64,000 nucleotides of DNA from positions 62,001-126,000 of the forward strand of contig NZ_MLJO01000013.1 in assembly GCF_001956915.1 (NCBI RefSeq), in the 5' to 3' direction. Position numbers and translations under genes: made by a program. Positions 8,684-17,262 of this stretch are shown here, in pieces (positions within the stretch are counted from its first letter, which is position 1; the number at the start of each line of letters is the position of its first letter). Source of the DNA: Intrasporangium flavum. Its GTDB lineage: Bacteria > Actinomycetota > Actinomycetes > Actinomycetales > Dermatophilaceae. The notes beneath the pieces are model-generated. The model did not search any database. It was not told the DNA's origin and saw only the letters and a program-made list of their open reading frames with translations.

Positions 8684-9201
8684 CGGCACCCGCCGAGGGC
8701 GTCCGCGCCGACGCGGAGGCCGGTCTCCGCGGCTACCTCGACTCCGTCGACCTCGAGTGGGAGCTCGGCGGGCGCGCGGGCGAGTACGTCGTGACCCTGC
8801 CCGGGGAGAAGAAGCTCAAGACCGTCGTGTCCCTGCTCGTGCGCGACCGCACGACGAGCGTCAGCGCCTTCGTCATCCGCAACCCCGACGAGAACCACGA
8901 GGCGTTCTACCGGGCCCTGCTGCGCAAGAACCTGCGGCTGCAGGGCGTCGCGTACGCCATCGACACCGACGGCGACGTCTACCTGCGCGGGGAGGTGCCG
9001 ACGGTCGCGCTCGACGCCGAGCACCTCGACCAGCTCTTCGGCATCGTGCTCGCCGCGAGCGACGACGTCTTCAACGAGCTCCTCGCGCTCGGCTTCCTCG
9101 GCTCGATGAGGAAGGAGTGGGCCTGGCGCGTCTCGCGCGGCGAGTCGACCCGCAACCTCGACGCCTTCCGTCACCTGCTGGACGACGCCTCGGAGGCCTG
9201 A
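8680..9201 (+). CDS. YbjN domain-containing protein
   Basis: The 173-residue protein matches the YbjN family ([21 protein letters not shown] and [24 protein letters not shown]), whose fold resembles type III secretion chaperones. The GTG start overlaps the mshA stop (GTGA), so the two are translationally coupled. YbjN genes commonly follow mshA in actinobacteria. No enzymatic activity can be assigned. Confidence 0.82.
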   Translation: MTAPAEGVRADAEAGLRGYLDSVDLEWELGGRAGEYVVTLPGEKKLKTVVSLLVRDRTTSVSAFVIRNPDENHEAFYRALLRKNLRLQGVAYAIDTDGDVYLRGEVPTVALDAEHLDQLFGIVLAASDDVFNELLALGFLGSMRKEWAWRVSRGESTRNLDAFRHLLDDASEA

Positions 9202-9225
9202 ACGGCCGTCGCTAGGCTGGCGCGC

Positions 9226-9969
9226 ATGACCTACACGCTCGTCCTCGTCCGCCACGGCGAAAGCGACTGGAACGCCAAGAACCTCTTCACCGGCTGGGTC
9301 GACGTCGACCTGACCGACAAGGGCCGCGCCGAGGGCGTGCGCGCCGGGCAGCAGCTCAAGGAGGCCGGCATCCTGCCCGACATCGTGCACACCTCGGTGT
9401 TGCGCCGGGCCATCACGACGGCCAACCTCGCGCTCGACGCGGCCGACCGCCACTGGATCCCGGTCAAGCGCGACTGGCGGCTCAACGAGCGGCACTACGG
9501 CGCGCTCCAGGGCAAGAACAAGAAGCAGACGCTCGAGCAGTTCGGCGAGGAGCAGTTCATGCTGTGGCGCCGCTCCTACGACGTGCCGCCGCCGGCGATC
9601 GACCCCGAGGACGAGTTCGCCCAGACCCACGACGCGCGCTACGCCGGGCTCGGCGAGGCGATGCCGGCCACCGAGTGCCTCAAGGACGTCGTCGCCCGGA
9701 TGCTGCCCTACTGGGAGAACGAGATCCAGAACGACCTCGCCGACGGCCTGACGGTCATGGTCGCGGCGCACGGCAACTCGCTGCGGGCCCTCGTCAAGAC
9801 GCTCGACGACATCTCCGACGAGGACATCGCCGGGCTCAACATCCCCACCGGCATGCCGCTCGTCTACGAGCTCGACGACGACTTCCGCCCGGTGACCCGC
9901 GGCGGTCGCTACCTCGACCCCGAGGCCGCCGCCGAGGCCGCCGCCGCGGTCGCCAACCAGGGCCGCTGA
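9226..9969 (+). CDS. gpmA: 2,3-bisphosphoglycerate-dependent phosphoglycerate mutase
   Basis: The 247-residue glycolytic enzyme interconverts 3- and 2-phosphoglycerate. [12 protein letters not shown] carries the phosphohistidine, followed by [14 protein letters not shown] and [13 protein letters not shown] with the second catalytic His. The length is typical of the dimeric/tetrameric GpmA family. TAGGCT at 9213-9218 ends 7 bases before the ATG and there is no Shine-Dalgarno, suggesting a leaderless transcript. A strong hairpin follows the gene. Confidence 0.97.
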   Translation: MTYTLVLVRHGESDWNAKNLFTGWVDVDLTDKGRAEGVRAGQQLKEAGILPDIVHTSVLRRAITTANLALDAADRHWIPVKRDWRLNERHYGALQGKNKKQTLEQFGEEQFMLWRRSYDVPPPAIDPEDEFAQTHDARYAGLGEAMPATECLKDVVARMLPYWENEIQNDLADGLTVMVAAHGNSLRALVKTLDDISDEDIAGLNIPTGMPLVYELDDDFRPVTRGGRYLDPEAAAEAAAAVANQGR

Positions 9970-9991
9970 CGACGCGCACCCCCGAGCACCT

Positions 9992-10028
9992 CGAAGGGCC
10001 ACCTCCCATGGCGGGAGGTGGCCCTTCG
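9992..10028. terminator. Bidirectional terminator between gpmA and phoU
   Basis: A perfect 16-bp inverted repeat (CGAAGGGCCACCTCCC and its complement) with a 5-base loop. It lies between the convergent gpmA and phoU genes. Confidence 0.85.
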
Positions 10029-10045
10029 ACGGTGCGGCGGACGCG

Positions 10046-10762
10046 TCAGGCGTGGGAGTCGTGCTCGATCGACTCGAGCACGTCGGCGTCCTCGGCGTCC
10101 TCGTGGTCGTAGCTGACCTCGGAGTCGTACTCGCCGGTGACGAGGTAGATGACGCGCCGCGCCACCGAGACGGCGTGGTCGGCGAAGCGCTCGTAGTAGC
10201 GGCCGACGAGCGTCAGGTCGAGGATCGAGCTGCGCGACCACGACGTGTTCTCGTCGAGCAGCGCCGCGAAGAGCTGCCGGTGCAGCTCGTCCATGGCGTC
10301 GTCGTCCTTGTCGAGGGCGATGGCCGCCGCGACGTCCTTGCTCGCGATGATCGAGCCGCACTTGGCCACGATCGACTCGGCGACCTGGCCCATCTGCAGG
10401 ATGTGGGCGCGCAGCTCGGGCGGCACGGCGGAGTCGGGCGTGCGCAGCCGCGCCACCTTGGCCACGTGCCGGGCGAGGTCGCCCATGCGCTCGAGGTCCG
10501 AGCTCATGTGCATCGACGTGACGACGATGCGCAGGTCGGTCGCCACGGGCTGCTGCCGGGCGAGGAGGTCGATGGACCGCTCGTCGAGCTCGATGCGGAT
10601 GTCGTCGAGCTTGCGGTCGGCCTCGATGACCGACTCGGCGAGGTGGACGTCCGCGTCGAGGAGGGCGGTCGTCGCGCGGGAGATGGCGGACCCGGCCAGG
10701 CGGGTCAGCTCGACGAGCTGGTCCGTGATGGTGTCGAGGTCCTCGTGGAACTGGTCGCGCAT
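10046..10762 (-). CDS. phoU: Phosphate signalling complex protein PhoU
   Basis: The 238-residue all-helical protein has two PhoU repeats, each with the metal-binding signature: DLERMGDLARHVAKVA in the first and YYERFADHAVSVARRV in the second. PhoU links the Pst phosphate transporter to the sensor kinase and represses the Pho response when phosphate is plentiful. The gene is divergent from senX3-regX3, the usual actinobacterial layout, and shares their 291-base upstream region. ATG 10762 has AGGAAGAG just upstream. The acidic C-terminal tail (DHEDAEDADVLESIEHD) is lineage-specific. Confidence 0.95.
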   Translation of the reverse strand: MRDQFHEDLDTITDQLVELTRLAGSAISRATTALLDADVHLAESVIEADRKLDDIRIELDERSIDLLARQQPVATDLRIVVTSMHMSSDLERMGDLARHVAKVARLRTPDSAVPPELRAHILQMGQVAESIVAKCGSIIASKDVAAAIALDKDDDAMDELHRQLFAALLDENTSWSRSSILDLTLVGRYYERFADHAVSVARRVIYLVTGEYDSEVSYDHEDAEDADVLESIEHDSHA

Positions 10763-10947
10763 GCTCTTCCTGTCGCTAGCCGTTCTGGGCCGTCTCCGGC
10801 CCGGCGTGGGCACCGGGGCGTGCGGCTCGTGGTGCGGGGCCGCCGACACGGTGGCGCTGCGGACACGTCCCAGCGTCCTTCCCACCCTGCCACTGCGCGG
10901 CGCTCGACACACGGCCGACACGACCCTGTCCCGCAGAGGGTGGCACC

Positions 10948-10980
10948 GCTGCGTGAACGGGTGGGTGCGCCAAGGTGAAC
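10948..10980. promoter_or_regulatory. PHO-box-like 11-bp direct repeats between phoU and senX3
   Basis: Read on the minus strand the segment gives GTTCACCTTGG, CGCACCCACCC and GTTCACGCAGC, three adjacent 11-bp units of the form GTTCACC-N4. The two outer units keep GTTCAC; the middle one is degenerate. PhoP/RegX3 PHO boxes in actinobacteria are built from such repeats. The site is about 60 bp upstream of the senX3 -10 hexamer (11041-11046), consistent with autoregulation by RegX3. The rest of the 291-base region (10763-11053) shows no other clear signal. Confidence 0.6.
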
Positions 10981-11053
10981 ACTCGGTTCCTGGCCCGCGT
11001 GCGGGCCGTCCACGCGTCCGGAGCACGCGTCGGCCGTGCGTACGCTTGGTGAC

Positions 11054-12361
11054 GTGGACCCGACGACCGCGGCAACGCTCGGTGGCATCGCCGGCCTCGC
11101 CCTCGGCGGGGTGGCGATGGTGGCCGTTCGCCTGTCCGACCGCTCGACCGCCGCCGAGGAGGTGCTGGCCCCCGAGCCGGCCCTGCCGCCCGGTGTCGCC
11201 GAGGTCATCGCCGTGCTGCGCTCGAGCGGCATCCTCCTCGACGCCTCCGACCGCGTCGTCAACAACTCGCCGGCGGCCGTGGCCCACGGCCTCGTGCGCG
11301 GCCACGAGGTCGTGCACACCGAGCTGCTCGACCTCGCGCGCGCCGTCCGCCGCGACGGCGTCATCCGCGAGGCCGAGCTCGAGCTGCGCAAGGGGATCGG
11401 CGAGGGTCGCATCGTCGTCTCGGCGCGCGTCGCACCGCTCGGGGCCAACCACGTGCTCCTCCTCGTCGAGGACCGCACCCAGGCCGCGCGCGTCGACGAG
11501 ATCCGCCGCGACTTCCTCGCCAACGTCAGCCACGAGCTCAAGACGCCCGTCGGGGGCATCGCCCTCCTCGCCGAGGCCATCCGCGACGCGCACGACGACC
11601 CCGAGGCGGTCGCGCGGTTCGCGACCCGCATCGGCGTCGAGTCGACGCGTCTGACGCGGCTCGTCAAGGAGATCGTCGAGCTCTCGCGCCTGCAGGGCGC
11701 CGACGTCATCAAGGAGCCGCAGCTCACCGACGTCGGGGCGTGCGCCGACGACGCCGTCGAGCGCAGCCGGCTGCTCGCCGAGGAGCAGGGGATCACGCTG
11801 GCCAGCTCCGTCGAGCCGGGCTGCGAGGTGTGGGGCGACGCCGAGCTGGTCACGACCGCGATCAGCAACCTCGTCGGCAACGCCATCGCCTACTCCGACC
11901 GCGACACCCGGGTCGGCGTCACGGTGCGCCGGACGCCGGGCGGCCTCGTCGACGTGTCGGTCACCGACCAGGGCCTCGGCATCGCCCCGGAGGAGCAGGC
12001 CCGCATCTTCGAGCGCTTCTACCGCGTCGACACGGCCCGGTCGCGCGCCACCGGTGGCACCGGCCTCGGCCTCGCGATCGTCAAGCACGTCGCCGACAAC
12101 CACGGCGGCCACGTCCGCGTCTGGTCCGAGCCCGGCCGCGGCTCGACGTTCACCATCGAGCTGCCCGCGGCCACGCCTCCGGTCCGACCGGCCGGCGGCC
12201 CGCCGGCCGACGCGTCCGTGACCGTCTTCACGACGCCGGCCGCACCCGCGGCGCCCGCCGCGCCGGACGCGTCGCCCGCGTCGCCCGCGTCGCTGACCCC
12301 CGCACCCTCCAGCCCGACCTCCTCCAGCTCGACCGAGCACCCGTCCCACACCGTCGCCTGA
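11054..12361 (+). CDS. senX3: Sensor histidine kinase SenX3 (phosphate two-component system)
   Basis: The 435-residue protein has an N-terminal membrane segment (about residues 4-24), a PAS-like sensor region, and an H-box NVSHELKTPVGG with phospho-acceptor H160. A HATPase domain follows (NLVGNAIAYSDRD N-box, DQGLGIAP, GGTGLGLAIVKHV). The last 55 residues are Ala/Pro/Ser-rich and probably disordered. SenX3 phosphorylates RegX3 when phosphate is low. GTG 11054 follows TACGCT (11041-11046) by 7 bases, which decides the start. It is cotranscribed with regX3. Confidence 0.95.
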   Translation: MDPTTAATLGGIAGLALGGVAMVAVRLSDRSTAAEEVLAPEPALPPGVAEVIAVLRSSGILLDASDRVVNNSPAAVAHGLVRGHEVVHTELLDLARAVRRDGVIREAELELRKGIGEGRIVVSARVAPLGANHVLLLVEDRTQAARVDEIRRDFLANVSHELKTPVGGIALLAEAIRDAHDDPEAVARFATRIGVESTRLTRLVKEIVELSRLQGADVIKEPQLTDVGACADDAVERSRLLAEEQGITLASSVEPGCEVWGDAELVTTAISNLVGNAIAYSDRDTRVGVTVRRTPGGLVDVSVTDQGLGIAPEEQARIFERFYRVDTARSRATGGTGLGLAIVKHVADNHGGHVRVWSEPGRGSTFTIELPAATPPVRPAGGPPADASVTVFTTPAAPAAPAAPDASPASPASLTPAPSSPTSSSSTEHPSHTVA

Positions 12362-12387
12362 GTCGCCCGATCCCTGAAGAGGACCCC

Positions 12388-13071
12388 TTGAGCCGCATCC
12401 TGATCGTCGAGGACGAGGTCTCGTTCTCCGACCCGCTCTCCTACCTGCTGAAGAAGGAGGGGTACGACGTCGCCGTGGCCGAGACCGGCCCCGACGGCCT
12501 GGCCGAGTTCGACAAGAACGGCGCCGACCTCGTCCTGCTCGACCTCATGCTCCCCGGCCTGTCGGGCGTCGACGTGTGCCGGGCGCTGCGCCAGCGCTCG
12601 TCGGTCCCGGTCATCATGCTCACCGCCAAGGACAGCGAGATCGACAAGGTCGTGGGCCTGGAGATCGGCGCCGACGACTACGTCACCAAGCCGTACTCGA
12701 GCCGCGAGCTGCTGGCGCGCGTCAAGGCCGTGCTGCGCCGCCTCACCGAGCCCGAGGACCTGCTGCCCTCGACGCTCGAGGCCGGACCGGTGCGGATGGA
12801 CGTCGAACGGCACACCGTCAGCGTCCGCGGCGAGACGGCGTCGCTGCCCCTCAAGGAGTTCGAGCTGCTCGAGATGCTGCTGCGCAACTCCGGCCGGGTG
12901 CTGACCCGGATGCAGCTCATCGACCGGGTCTGGGGCAGCGACTACGTCGGCGACACCAAGACCCTCGACGTGCACGTCAAGCGGCTGCGCGCCAAGATCG
13001 AGCCCGACCCGGCCAGCCCGGTGCACATCGTCACGGTGCGGGGCCTGGGCTACAAGTTCGAGGCCAGCTGA
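12388..13071 (+). CDS. regX3: Response regulator RegX3 (OmpR family)
   Basis: The 227-residue protein has a receiver domain (acidic pair at the N-terminus, phospho-acceptor D52 in LLDLMLPGLSG, K in VTKPYSSREL) and a C-terminal winged helix (RMQLIDRVWGSDYVGDTKTL). It begins at a rare TTG at 12388 preceded by GAAGAGGA. The protein start MSRILIVEDE leaves no room for another start. RegX3 activates phosphate-starvation genes. A terminator follows 30 bases after the stop. Confidence 0.96.
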   Translation: MSRILIVEDEVSFSDPLSYLLKKEGYDVAVAETGPDGLAEFDKNGADLVLLDLMLPGLSGVDVCRALRQRSSVPVIMLTAKDSEIDKVVGLEIGADDYVTKPYSSRELLARVKAVLRRLTEPEDLLPSTLEAGPVRMDVERHTVSVRGETASLPLKEFELLEMLLRNSGRVLTRMQLIDRVWGSDYVGDTKTLDVHVKRLRAKIEPDPASPVHIVTVRGLGYKFEAS

Positions 13072-13101
13072 CCACCGACGGGGCCTCGGGCCCCGCGAAC
13101 G

Positions 13102-13138
13102 ACGACGGCCGCCCCGCGCGATGCGGGGCGGCCGTCGT
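13102..13138. terminator. Hairpin terminator after regX3
   Basis: A perfect 16-bp inverted repeat (ACGACGGCCGCCCCGC and its complement) with a 5-base loop. It lies between regX3 and the convergent lipoprotein gene. Confidence 0.85.
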
Positions 13139-13164
13139 GTCGTCGTGCGGCGGTGCGGCGCCGG

Positions 13165-13683
13165 TCAGCCGGTGGTCGTGCCGGTGGGCGCGGGCGTCGC
13201 GGTCGAGTAGTAGCCGTCGGGCGGGAGGACCGGCACCTGGGCGACCGTGGTGCCGCCGGTGCTCGAGGTGATGGTGACCGGCACGAGCGTGCCCGGCTTG
13301 GCGGTGACGCCCGAGAGCTGCAGGCCCTTGCCGGCGAGGTCGACCTGCTCGCGCGGGCCGAGGGGCACCTCGGAGCCCGACGGGGCGGCCGTGGCGCCCT
13401 GGGCCGCCTGCGGCACGAACTTGACCGTCATCGGGTCGGTGCCGAGGTTGATGGCCGAGCCGGTGACGACCGCCTGGCCGGTGCCGTCGCCGACGAGCAC
13501 GAGGTTGCGCACGGCGAGCTGGCCCACGTCGGCGGGCACGCCGTCGGCCGGCACGTACGCGACATCGGTCTGGACCGGGGAGTTGACCTGGCACCCGGCC
13601 GTCACGGCGGCGAGGGCGAGGCCGGCGGCGAGCGCCGAGACACGGCGACGCACGGGGGTCTGCACGAGGAATCGACGCTTCAC
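13165..13683 (-). CDS. Putative lipoprotein of unknown function
   Basis: The 172-residue protein starts VKRRFLVQTPVRRRV, followed by a hydrophobic stretch ending in the lipobox VTAGC (Cys about residue 31). The mature part is rich in Val, Thr, Pro and Gly, and looks like a beta-sandwich similar to DUF461/copper-chaperone-like exported proteins, but no metal ligands are visible. GTG 13683 is supported by TAGGCT (complement of 13691-13696) at 7 bases. The function is unknown. Confidence 0.75.
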   Translation of the reverse strand: MKRRFLVQTPVRRRVSALAAGLALAAVTAGCQVNSPVQTDVAYVPADGVPADVGQLAVRNLVLVGDGTGQAVVTGSAINLGTDPMTVKFVPQAAQGATAAPSGSEVPLGPREQVDLAGKGLQLSGVTAKPGTLVPVTITSSTGGTTVAQVPVLPPDGYYSTATPAPTGTTTG

Positions 13684-13937
13684 GGGGCACAGCCTACAAG
13701 CGGCCGGTCGGGCGTCGCGTCCGGACCCGTACCCCGACGCCCTTGTGGCGCAGGCACGCAGCGGCCGCGTCCTGTCGCGACGGGTGCCACGGACGCGTCG
13801 CGGGCCCGTGGGGGCGCTCGCGCGATGCATGTCGACCGCCGTTCTGTCAAGACGTCGGAGGGGACGGATGAGTGACCAACTGTGGCTCTGACCTGCGCAG
13901 ATGCCGGATCCTGAGATCGCGATGTGCGCGCCGTCGT

Positions 13938-13943
13938 GATAAT
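13938..13943 (+). promoter_or_regulatory. Candidate -10 element of the carD promoter
   Basis: GATAAT (13938-13943, with TAATCT two bases later) is the clearest -10-like sequence in the 289-base gap before carD (13684-13972). The predicted leader is about 25 bases and contains AAAGGGG as ribosome binding site. No convincing -35 is visible. Confidence 0.55.
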
Positions 13944-13972
13944 CTGGGGGTCGCGAAAGGGGAAAACAGCAC

Positions 13973-14455
13973 ATGGTTTTCAAGGTCGGCGAGACGGTCG
14001 TGTACCCCCACCACGGGGCGGCACTGATCGAGGAGATCAACACACGCACGATCAAGGGAGAGGACAAGCTCTACCTGAAGCTCAAGGTCGCCCAGGGCGA
14101 CCTCACGATCGAGGTGCCCGCAGAGAACTGCGACCTCGTCGGCGTCCGTGACGTCGTCGGCCAGGAGGGGCTGGACCGGGTCTTCGAGGTCCTGCGCACC
14201 CCGCACACCGAGGAGCCCACCAACTGGTCCCGCCGCTACAAGGCGAACCTCGAGAAGCTCGCCTCCGGCGACGTCATCAAGGTGGCCGAGGTCGTGCGCG
14301 ACCTCTGGCGTCGCGACCAGGACCGCGGCCTGTCGGCCGGCGAGAAGCGGATGCTCGCCAAGGCCCGCCAGATCCTCGTCTCCGAGCTCGCGCTCGCGGA
14401 GAAGACCGACGAGGACAAGGCCGAGTCGATCCTCGACGAGGTCCTCGCCTCCTGA
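13973..14455 (+). CDS. carD: RNA polymerase-binding transcription factor CarD
   Basis: The 160-residue protein has an N-terminal RNA polymerase-interacting Tudor-like domain ([18 protein letters not shown]) and a basic helical C-terminal DNA-binding domain ([18 protein letters not shown], then [19 protein letters not shown]). CarD stabilises the open complex, notably at rRNA promoters, and is essential in mycobacteria. Its stop codon overlaps the deduced ispD start, as the carD-ispD-ispF neighbourhood of actinobacteria predicts. Confidence 0.97.
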   Translation: MVFKVGETVVYPHHGAALIEEINTRTIKGEDKLYLKLKVAQGDLTIEVPAENCDLVGVRDVVGQEGLDRVFEVLRTPHTEEPTNWSRRYKANLEKLASGDVIKVAEVVRDLWRRDQDRGLSAGEKRMLAKARQILVSELALAEKTDEDKAESILDEVLAS

Positions 14456-15183
14456 CGGCGAGCCTCATCCTGAACGGCCGCACCGGAGCCGGTCGCGTCG
14501 GCGTCATCGTCGTCGCGGCCGGCTCCGGTTCGCGTCTGGGGGCCGGTGTCCCCAAGGCGTTCGTGCCCCTCGCCGGGCGGCCCCTCCTCGGGCACGCCCT
14601 GCGGGGGGCCTTGTCGTGCCCCGACCTGCACCAGGTCGTCGTCGTCGCGCCGGCCGAGTGGGTCGGGCCGGCGCAGGAGGCCTGCCGCCTCGCCGCCGCC
14701 GAGCACGCGTCGGGCGGCCCGGAGCCCGCGGTCGTCACCGGGGGAGCCGAGCGCGGCGACTCGGTGGCCGCGGGGCTCGCCGCCCTCGACGCGTCCGTCG
14801 ACGTCGTCCTCGTCCACGACGCCGCTCGCTGCCTGACGCCGCCGGAGGTGTTTGCGCGCGTCGTCGCGGCCGTCGAGGCCGGGGCGGTGGCCGTCGTCCC
14901 CGGCACGCCGGTCGTCGACACCGTCAAGCAGGTCGACGCCTCGGGCCGGGTCGTGGCCACGCCCGACCGGTCCTCGCTGCGGGCCGTGCAGACCCCGCAG
15001 GGCTTCCGCCGTGAGGTCCTGGCCCGCGCCCACGCCGTCTCGAGCGAGGCCACCGACGACGCCGGGCTCGTCGAGCGCCTCGGCGAGCCGGTCCTCGTCG
15101 TCGAGGGCCACCGCCTCGCGCTCAAGGTGACGACGCCCGACGACCTCGAGACGGCCACCCGCCTCCTCGCGTCGTCCTCCTGA
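14452..15183 (+). CDS. ispD: 2-C-methyl-D-erythritol 4-phosphate cytidylyltransferase, deduced CTG start
   Basis: IspD makes CDP-methylerythritol in the MEP isoprenoid pathway. The CTP-binding loop AAGSGSRLG, with K35 in VPKAFVPL, lies upstream of the first in-frame ATG/GTG/TTG (GTG 14563), so that GTG cannot be the true start. Reading back, the frame stays open to CTG 14452, which overlaps the carD stop (CTGA) with GAGGT about 10 bases upstream. This gives 243 residues, a normal IspD length. Other motifs are [21 protein letters not shown] and QTPQGFRR. The gene is certain; the CTG start is inference. Confidence 0.88.
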   Translation: MTASLILNGRTGAGRVGVIVVAAGSGSRLGAGVPKAFVPLAGRPLLGHALRGALSCPDLHQVVVVAPAEWVGPAQEACRLAAAEHASGGPEPAVVTGGAERGDSVAAGLAALDASVDVVLVHDAARCLTPPEVFARVVAAVEAGAVAVVPGTPVVDTVKQVDASGRVVATPDRSSLRAVQTPQGFRREVLARAHAVSSEATDDAGLVERLGEPVLVVEGHRLALKVTTPDDLETATRLLASSS

Positions 15184-15284
15184 CGACTCCCGCCGGCACG
15201 TCGCGGGCGCACCGGTTCCGGCGCTCCCACGCCGGCTCCGGACCGCGCCGTGCGTCGGACCGCTGAGCGCCTATCCTCGGTCGC

Positions 15285-16073
15285 GTGACCGAGCAGCCGG
15301 CTGACCAGACCCGACCCCTCGCCCTCATCACCGGCGGAGGCACCGGCATCGGCGCCGCCACCGCGCAGCGCCTCGCCGCCGACGGCTTCGACGTCGTCGT
15401 GGCCGGACGACGCGCCGACCGGCTCGAGGCCGTCGTGGCGCAGATCGGCCCGGCGGCGCGCGCCCTCGTCATGGACGTCACCGACGCCGCGAGCGTCGAG
15501 GCCGGCGTCGCGACCCTCGGGCGGTGCGACGTCGTCGTCAACAACGCCGGTGGCGCGCTCGGCGTGACGCGCGTCGAGGACGGCGACGCGGACGAGTGGG
15601 AGCGGATGTACGCGACGAACGTCGTCGGCACGATGCGCGTCACGCAGGCCGTGCTGCCCCTGCTGCGACGCTCGGCGCGGGCCACCATCGTCGACGTGTC
15701 CTCGATCGCGGGCGAGCGCGTGTACGAGGGCGGTGGCGGCTACGTCGCGGCCAAGCACGGCACGTCGGTCGTCTCCGAGACGCTGCGCCTCGAGCTCAAC
15801 GGCGAGAACATCCGCGTCGTCGACATCCGCCCCGGCATGGTGCACACCGAGGAGTTCTCGCTGACGCGCCTCGGTGGCGACCAGGCGGCGGCGGACAAGG
15901 TCTACGACGGCGTCGACCGGCCGCTCGTGGCCGACGACGTCGCCCGGTGCATCGCCTTCGTCGTCGGGCTGCCCCAGCACGTGAACATCGACACCATGGT
16001 CGTCAAGCCCGTGGCCCAGGCCGCACCGCACAAGCTGCACCGCGGCCCCATCGACTGGAAGGACGGCCGGTGA
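15285..16073 (+). CDS. Short-chain dehydrogenase/reductase (YdfG/serine dehydrogenase-like)
   Basis: The 262-residue SDR has the cofactor loop [11 protein letters not shown]42/R43 suggesting NADP(H) preference, the NNAG motif, a catalytic Ser in VSSIAG, and Y-x3-K in YVAAKHG. The overall look is that of NADP-dependent 3-hydroxy acid dehydrogenases. It sits between ispD and ispF; ispF overlaps its stop (GTGA), so it is cotranscribed, but a role in the MEP pathway is not known. GTG 15285 is preceded by TATCCT at 7 bases (leaderless). Confidence 0.88.
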   Translation: MTEQPADQTRPLALITGGGTGIGAATAQRLAADGFDVVVAGRRADRLEAVVAQIGPAARALVMDVTDAASVEAGVATLGRCDVVVNNAGGALGVTRVEDGDADEWERMYATNVVGTMRVTQAVLPLLRRSARATIVDVSSIAGERVYEGGGGYVAAKHGTSVVSETLRLELNGENIRVVDIRPGMVHTEEFSLTRLGGDQAAADKVYDGVDRPLVADDVARCIAFVVGLPQHVNIDTMVVKPVAQAAPHKLHRGPIDWKDGR

Positions 16074-16558
16074 CCGCCCTCCCGCGCGTCGGCGTCGGCG
16101 TCGACGTCCACGCCCTCGCGCCCGCGGGGTCGGACCGCGAGCTGTGGGTGGCCGGGCTGCACTGGCCGGGCGAGCGAGGCCTCGACGGGCACTCCGACGC
16201 CGACGTCGCCGCGCACGCCGCCTGCGACGCGCTCTTCTCGGCCGCCGGCATCGGTGACCTCGGCGCCCACTTCGGCACGGCGCGTCCCGAGCTCGCCGGT
16301 GCGTCGGGCGCCACGCTGCTCGCCGAGGCGGCGCGGCTCGTGCGCGAGGCCGGGTTCGAGATCGGCAACGTCGCGGTGCAGGTCGTCGGCAACCGGCCCA
16401 AGGTCGGTACCCGCCGCGCCGAGGCCGAGGCGGCGCTCTCGGCGGCGGCCGGCGCCCCGGTCTCGGTGAGCGGCACGACGACCGACGGTCTCGGGCTCAC
16501 CGGCCGCGGCGAGGGCGTGGCGGCGCTCGCCACCGCCCTCGTCGTCGCTCGCTCCTGA
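16070..16558 (+). CDS. ispF: 2-C-methyl-D-erythritol 2,4-cyclodiphosphate synthase
   Basis: The 162-residue MEP-pathway enzyme contains VGVDVHAL (metal ligands D12 and H14), [19 protein letters not shown] (third ligand His about residue 49) and the C-terminal [14 protein letters not shown]. It cyclises CDP-methylerythritol 2-phosphate with loss of CMP. It starts at a GTG overlapping the SDR stop codon. Length and motifs are complete. Confidence 0.96.
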   Translation: MTALPRVGVGVDVHALAPAGSDRELWVAGLHWPGERGLDGHSDADVAAHAACDALFSAAGIGDLGAHFGTARPELAGASGATLLAEAARLVREAGFEIGNVAVQVVGNRPKVGTRRAEAEAALSAAAGAPVSVSGTTTDGLGLTGRGEGVAALATALVVARS

Positions 16559-16605
16559 ATGCCGGACCGGAGCCGGGTCACGCCGTCGAGCCCGGTGGGT
16601 GATTC

Positions 16606-16630
16606 GGTTGGCCGCCGCCCACGGGGGTAG
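16606..16630 (+). promoter_or_regulatory. Possible alternative-sigma (SigB/SigF-type) promoter
   Basis: GGTTG (16606-16610) and GGGTAG (16625-16630) have a spacing compatible with actinobacterial general stress promoters (GNTT ... GGGTAT-like). The site lies about 55 bases upstream of the coiled-coil membrane protein gene. GC-rich sequence makes chance matches likely. Confidence 0.3.
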
Positions 16631-16684
16631 GGCGAGGTCAGGAGCGGCGTGCAGCCGTCTCGGAGGCTGACCGAGGAGGACCTC

Positions 16685-17167
16685 ATGCAGACCAGCACCA
16701 TCATCTGGATCGTCATTGCCGTGGTGGTCGTGGCCGTCGTCGTCGCCGCCCTGATGTCGCGGTCGCGCGGCAGCAGGGAGCGCGTGGAGCGGGAGCGGGC
16801 CGAGCAGATGCGTAAGGAGGCGGACACGCACGACCGCCTGCTGCGCGAGCGCGAGGTGGGCGCGAGCGAGGCGCAGGCCCGGGCCCAGCTGGCCCAGGCC
16901 GAGGCCGAGAAGCAGCGCCTCGAGGCCGAACGGCTCGAGGCGCAGGCCCGTGAGCGTGCCGGCGGCCTCGACGAGGTGCGGCACGAGCGCGACGAACGGC
17001 TGCGCCAGGCGGACCTGCACGACCCCGACGTGCGCACCGACGACGACGGCAACCGCATCGACGGCCTCGACGCCGACGGCGAGCGTGCGGACCGCACGGA
17101 CGACACCGACCGCGTCGGCGACGAGGACCGCATCGGCGAGAACGGACACCGCGTCGACGGCCGCTGA
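16685..17167 (+). CDS. Small membrane-anchored coiled-coil protein of unknown function
   Basis: The 160-residue protein has one N-terminal transmembrane helix (residues ~5-25, Ile/Val-rich), then a strongly charged Arg/Glu/Gln/Ala coiled coil (residues ~30-105), then an acidic Asp/Arg/Gly-rich tail with DRVGDEDRIGENG. The topology suggests a short extracytoplasmic N-terminus and a cytoplasmic coiled coil. GAGGAGGA directly upstream is a strong ribosome binding site. No family with a known role was recognised. Confidence 0.7.
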   Translation: MQTSTIIWIVIAVVVVAVVVAALMSRSRGSRERVERERAEQMRKEADTHDRLLREREVGASEAQARAQLAQAEAEKQRLEAERLEAQARERAGGLDEVRHERDERLRQADLHDPDVRTDDDGNRIDGLDADGERADRTDDTDRVGDEDRIGENGHRVDGR

Positions 17168-17262
17168 CGTGACGGACCGGACGGACCGGGCGGCTGCGTC
17201 AGCGGCGCGTTTGGCAGGATCGGTGGCGAACGCCCGACCCCGCCATGCGAAGGAGCATCACC

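Noticed and set aside
6292-9201. A 969-codon plus-strand open frame spanning several genes
   Set aside because: It is antisense or out of frame to the methyltransferase and mshA. Only its last 173 codons (YbjN, from 8680) are real; the rest is Arg/Gly/Pro-rich shadow typical of GC-rich DNA.
13868-13891. Seven-codon ORF MSDQLWL with a good ribosome binding site upstream of carD
   Set aside because: It lies upstream of the best carD -10 element, so it would not be on the carD mRNA, and such short frames arise by chance.
14563-15183. GTG 14563 as the ispD start
   Set aside because: It removes the CTP-binding glycine loop and the conserved lysine, so it would make an inactive enzyme.
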